From Sulfurovum sp. UBA5198 (GTDB taxonomy: Bacteria; Campylobacterota; Campylobacteria; Campylobacterales; Sulfurovaceae), in assembly GCA_002412865.1 (NCBI GenBank), contig DHVW01000010.1, positions 1 through 64,000 of the forward strand: DNA of 64,000 bases. Direction: 5' to 3'. Each line of letters starts with the position of its first letter. The stretch's first letter is position 1. This document shows, one piece after another, positions 60,559 to 64,000 of this stretch. The notes below the pieces were generated by a model. It had not been told where the DNA came from, searched no databases, and worked only from the letters and a program-made list of their open reading frames with translations. A program made the translations under genes and the position numbers.

Positions 60559-62778
60559 CTACCTTTTTATATTTTTAAGTTCTGCAATAACATTTTCTGT
60601 TATAACGACTACATTATTATTAATATTGGCATCAATCCCGCCAATAGTTTTATCATCGGTAACAACTATACCAAATGTACCATTTTTTAATGCATCTAAA
60701 AGTTGCTCGGAGTCACTAGATACTGTAACGGTATATCCCATGTTTGTAGCAACTTTTGAGATAATTTTATTTTCCAAATCTATCAGATTTGCTATTAGTA
60801 TATCACTTGTGCTACCTGTTTTGCTATTTGCGTCTACCACTGTACCATCTTTTTCTAAATTAGTAGTTATTTTATGATGCAAAAATTTATTTAGAATATA
60901 CAAAAGCTCTGTAGATTCTATAGGTTTTGTTATGTATTCATCCATGCCTTCACTTAAAAATCTTTCTCTATCCCCTTTAAGTGCATTGGCTGTTAGCGCA
61001 ACAATAGGTATATGCGGTACACCATCATCTTCTTCGTATTCTAATATCTCTTTTGTAGCCTCAACACCATCCATAACAGGCATTTGTATGTCCATGAAAA
61101 TAAGATCATATGTATGATTATTACGGCGTTTTTCAAAAGCCTCTAGCCCATTGCTTGCAACATCTGTTTTTAGACCATAATCGCTTAGAATTCTAGTGAT
61201 TAATTTTTGGTTGATAGCGTTATCCTCTGCAACTAATACTTTGGCATCAAAACGCATTTTATGACTAATTATCATTGGCTTTTTAGCCGTGTCTTCTTCA
61301 CTCTCTCTATCTAGGCTCTCTTTTATCTTTGATAGAGTTATTGGCTTAAATAGAATATTTTGATTGCTTAGACCTAGTTGTAGTAATTTATCCCTATTTG
61401 TTACCTGACTCATTACGATAAGTTTTGTTTTGTCAGCTTTTACTAAAGAGTCTATGACATCAGCCTCTGCTTTATCAAAATCAATTAAGCAAAACTTACA
61501 ATGACTTTTTTCAGCAATAAGCTTGTACTCATCCATGGACTCAAAGATTTTAGTTTTTGTACCAAAAAAATCAAGATAATTTTTAATATAACCAGCTAGC
61601 TTAGAAGATGCATTTTCACTTTCATAAAGACCTACCAAAATGCTTGTGTATGCATCTTCAAGATTTGTACTCTCTATCATAATCTCTTCTATCGGCAAGG
61701 TAAGATAGAAAGTAGTTCCTCTATCTTTTGCACTTTCAACCTCTAATTTGCCGCCCATAAGTTGTGCAAATTGATTTGAAATGGTAAGTCCAAGACCCGT
61801 ACCCCCATATTTTCTAGTAACTGATATGTCCGCTTGTGAAAATGCTTCAAATACATGTTCTTGCTGCTCTTTGGTCATTCCTATACCATTATCTTGAACT
61901 TTGATCAGAATCGTACTTGTAGTGATATTATCATCAAGTTCTTGCTCTATTTTGGTAACTTCAACATTTATCTCACCATGAGAGTTTGTAAATTTGATAG
62001 CGTTACTTAACAGATTGATAATTATTTCTTTGATTTTGGTAGGATCGCCTTTTAATTTGGGACTAATTTTCGGATCTATATAGAAATTAAGCTCTATATT
62101 TTTATCCGCAGCACTTACTGCGTATGTTTCTACTGTGCTATCGAACTCTTCATGAGTATCAAATATAATATTTTCTATATCTATTTTATTACTCTCAATT
62201 TTGGATAAATCAAGAATATTATTTATAATAGCCAAGAGATTTTCTGAGCTCTTTTCTATAATGGAGATAAATTCTAGTTGTTCTTCATCAATATTTGTAC
62301 TTTTGAGAAGCTCTGTAAATCCAACAATACCATTTAGTGGCGTTCTAATCTCATGTGACATATTTGCCAAAAATAGAGATTTGGACAGATTGGCCTCTAG
62401 TGCTATGTGCTTATCGTTTTTTGCATTCTCAATAAAATGACTTAGCTTGCTGTATGCTTCGTTTGTTCCCTCGTATGTGCCTATTTTGATGCCAGTATTC
62501 TCAATTGCCTCAGCATCTGATAAATCTCTTGTAGCTGTGTCAAAGAGTTCGTGAAGTTTGTTCATATTTAGTAGTTCTTGATGAGCCGTGCTGTATCCAT
62601 ATACGAGCAAGATGATCCCCAAAATAATAACGAGCATAGCAACGAGTGTAATAATCAAATCTTGTGGGTTGTATATATTAAATTGTAAAAATGTTATATA
62701 TAGGACATACGAAGCAAGTCCAATCATTGTCAAAGTTGGTAATAAGCTTATAAGTCTTAGTCTGTTGTGTATTATCAT
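60559..62778 (-). CDS. Hybrid sensor histidine kinase with receiver domains
   Basis: A 739-residue membrane kinase. Two helices (about 10-33 and 41-62) have almost no periplasmic loop, so input is likely from inside or the membrane. HisKA has the phospho-histidine H142 in FLANMSHEIRTPLNG; the HATPase domain shows NLLSNAIKFT and TGLGLTI. A degenerate receiver (about 385-495, no clear phospho-Asp context) is followed by a canonical receiver (VLVAEDN; IFMDIQMPVMDG near 560) and another degenerate one at the C-terminus (about 655-735). Coupled to the Hpt gene upstream and the receiver downstream. BarA-like phosphorelay. Confidence 0.88.
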   Translation of the reverse strand: MIIHNRLRLISLLPTLTMIGLASYVLYITFLQFNIYNPQDLIITLVAMLVIILGIILLVYGYSTAHQELLNMNKLHELFDTATRDLSDAEAIENTGIKIGTYEGTNEAYSKLSHFIENAKNDKHIALEANLSKSLFLANMSHEIRTPLNGIVGFTELLKSTNIDEEQLEFISIIEKSSENLLAIINNILDLSKIESNKIDIENIIFDTHEEFDSTVETYAVSAADKNIELNFYIDPKISPKLKGDPTKIKEIIINLLSNAIKFTNSHGEINVEVTKIEQELDDNITTSTILIKVQDNGIGMTKEQQEHVFEAFSQADISVTRKYGGTGLGLTISNQFAQLMGGKLEVESAKDRGTTFYLTLPIEEIMIESTNLEDAYTSILVGLYESENASSKLAGYIKNYLDFFGTKTKIFESMDEYKLIAEKSHCKFCLIDFDKAEADVIDSLVKADKTKLIVMSQVTNRDKLLQLGLSNQNILFKPITLSKIKESLDRESEEDTAKKPMIISHKMRFDAKVLVAEDNAINQKLITRILSDYGLKTDVASNGLEAFEKRRNNHTYDLIFMDIQMPVMDGVEATKEILEYEEDDGVPHIPIVALTANALKGDRERFLSEGMDEYITKPIESTELLYILNKFLHHKITTNLEKDGTVVDANSKTGSTSDILIANLIDLENKIISKVATNMGYTVTVSSDSEQLLDALKNGTFGIVVTDDKTIGGIDANINNNVVVITENVIAELKNIKR

Positions 62779-62789
62779 TATATGTTCCT

Positions 62790-64000
62790 TTACGCGTTAT
62801 TCATAAGATTTTCAAATGAAATAAATTGAGCCCAATATTTCTTAACTAATGGTGCTACTTGCTTAATGTCCTCATTGTATTGCAGTTCGTAAAGGGAGTC
62901 AGCAAGAGGAATGATATATAGATTGCTAGCGACCCCTTTTAGCATATGAGCTATTTTCTTAACTTTTCCTACATCCCCCTCTTCGTATGCATCCAATATG
63001 TTATCGATCTCTATATGGCTTTGTTCGATAAAATATGTTATAAACTCTTTTACGATATCACCAGGTAAGGATAATTCTCTTACAGATTCATTGAGTATAA
63101 AATCAACTTTAACGGGAGCAATATCTGATAAATCTATAGAACGAACTTTTTTTGGAGTTATCTCTTTCTCTAGTTGAACTTCACTCTCATTTACCTCAAT
63201 TTTTTCATCACTATCTTGAGGAGCATCAACGAATAATATTCTATTCAGCTCTAAGCCCTCATCTTCTGTTGGCTGTTCTGCTGCTTGCCTGTTTATAGAT
63301 ATTTTATCTATAGTATTATAGAATTTATCGATATGTTCAGGTGTAGCAGATGAAATTAGATCTAAAATTACACTAGAGATATTAGTTGGCAAACAAAGCA
63401 CATCTGATAGATGAGCTATAAAATTGATAGCGGATTGTTTTTTATCTTCATCAGTACCCTCTAAATCAACCTTAAGAGATTGTGCTGTTTGTATATATTC
63501 TTGTAAAAATGAAATATATTCAGCCTGAGAAAGCTCCATTTGTTGGCTAATTGTCGGTACATCTATCTCTATCTCATCAATTTCTGTCACATTTTCTTGT
63601 AGTGAATTATCTTCAATTGTGCCAAGAAGACCAATAATTTCTTGATCATGCTCGAGAAGTGCTTCGGTGTCGGCTACATTTTCTTCTACAGAACTATCTT
63701 CTGTCGTTATCTCAAGACTAGGAATCTCATCGCCATGCTCTGGATGTGCTTCTATTGGCTTGTCGATATTGTCTTTATCTAATGTTAAGCTATCAAGAAT
63801 CAAATTGCTACTGTCTACATCATTTAATATTAAGTCATCTTCTTCAAGAGTAGGTACTACATATTCCAATGGTTTATCTTCTTCTAATTGAAGCGTTTCG
63901 CTAGAATTATCTAGATTGGTATTGATTTGCTCTTTTTGCAAAATCTCTATGATACTTGCTTGGGATAATAGACCGCTTAGAGCAAAAATTCTTATAGGGT
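62790..64000 (-). CDS. Hpt-domain phosphotransfer protein (N-terminus cut by window edge)
   Basis: The frame stays open to the window end: a TTG at 63941 could be read as a start, but upstream codons give IRIFALSGLLSQASIIEIL in frame with no stop, so the gene continues beyond. The long middle part is acidic, low in conservation (repeated GDEIPSLE and TEDSSVEENVADTE type stretches). The C-terminal 100 residues form an Hpt domain with the phospho-accepting His in KIAHMLKGVAS. It should take phosphate from the hybrid kinase and pass it to receivers. Confidence 0.82.
   Translation of the reverse strand, partial: PIRIFALSGLLSQASIIEILQKEQINTNLDNSSETLQLEEDKPLEYVVPTLEEDDLILNDVDSSNLILDSLTLDKDNIDKPIEAHPEHGDEIPSLEITTEDSSVEENVADTEALLEHDQEIIGLLGTIEDNSLQENVTEIDEIEIDVPTISQQMELSQAEYISFLQEYIQTAQSLKVDLEGTDEDKKQSAINFIAHLSDVLCLPTNISSVILDLISSATPEHIDKFYNTIDKISINRQAAEQPTEDEGLELNRILFVDAPQDSDEKIEVNESEVQLEKEITPKKVRSIDLSDIAPVKVDFILNESVRELSLPGDIVKEFITYFIEQSHIEIDNILDAYEEGDVGKVKKIAHMLKGVASNLYIIPLADSLYELQYNEDIKQVAPLVKKYWAQFISFENLMNNA

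Noticed and set aside
1..64000. tRNA or rRNA genes, CRISPR arrays, insertion sequences
   Set aside because: I looked through the intergenic stretches and saw no cloverleaf-like segments, regularly spaced repeats or transposase frames. Short or degenerate cases could be missed without a search tool.

Overview
The window is a chromosomal segment of a Campylobacterota bacterium (former Epsilonproteobacteria), most likely a sulfur oxidiser of the Sulfurimonas/Sulfurovum/Thiovulum type. The genus is inference. The signs are AT-rich DNA, a ruvC / dnaA / dnaN origin with DnaA boxes on both sides of dnaA, MqnA of the futalosine menaquinone route, RNase J with a long disordered N-terminus in an rsmA-rnj-kdsD operon, a CetB-like PAS protein, and a block of Tat-exported sulfide-oxidising flavoproteins.

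Layout. 1-5.5 kb: the N-terminus of a large unassigned protein cut by the window edge, a lipoprotein, pyrB-pabB, a small membrane protein and a porin, with copies of a dispersed non-coding repeat. 5.5-11.2 kb: sulfur block on the minus strand, with a Rieske protein, an FccB-type flavoprotein and two tandem SQR-like paralogues. 11.3-17.7 kb: recJ, pyrG, dnaN, dnaA and ruvC with a bipartite oriC. The dnaA-dnaN gap holds a DnaA-trio-like tract. 17.7-26.5 kb: a YpdA-like flavoprotein, an L,D-transpeptidase, and a TolC/ABC/HlyD type I secretion operon followed by yaaA and a SUI1-like gene. 26.5-32.7 kb: small conserved genes, a NifX-like His-rich protein, an S24 repressor with a divergent 47-codon gene, moaD-moaE-moeA, mqnA and a porin. 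32.8-46 kb: a HerA-like ATPase, pyrE, frr, a DUF475 membrane protein, OmpA/glycine-zipper lipoproteins, and an RNA-metabolism operon (rsmA-rnj-kdsD-rluB-rarA). 45.7-50 kb: an M29-like protein and an ovoA-ovoB pair for ovothiol. 50-60 kb: DUF808, Sel1, speE-like-coaE-dapF, hisF-SIMPL-phosphorylase-rlmN plus a 33-codon membrane peptide, an RluA-type synthase and purB. 59.7-64 kb: a signalling cluster of PAS protein, receiver, hybrid kinase and Hpt protein (cut by the window edge).

No tRNA, rRNA, CRISPR array, insertion sequence or prophage block was recognised. Many genes are translationally coupled by ATGA or TGATG overlaps, which I used to correct several start sites. The most interesting points are the SQR pair lacking the second canonical redox cysteine, the trio-like element at oriC2, the repressor with its tiny divergent partner gene, and the complete ovothiol pair.
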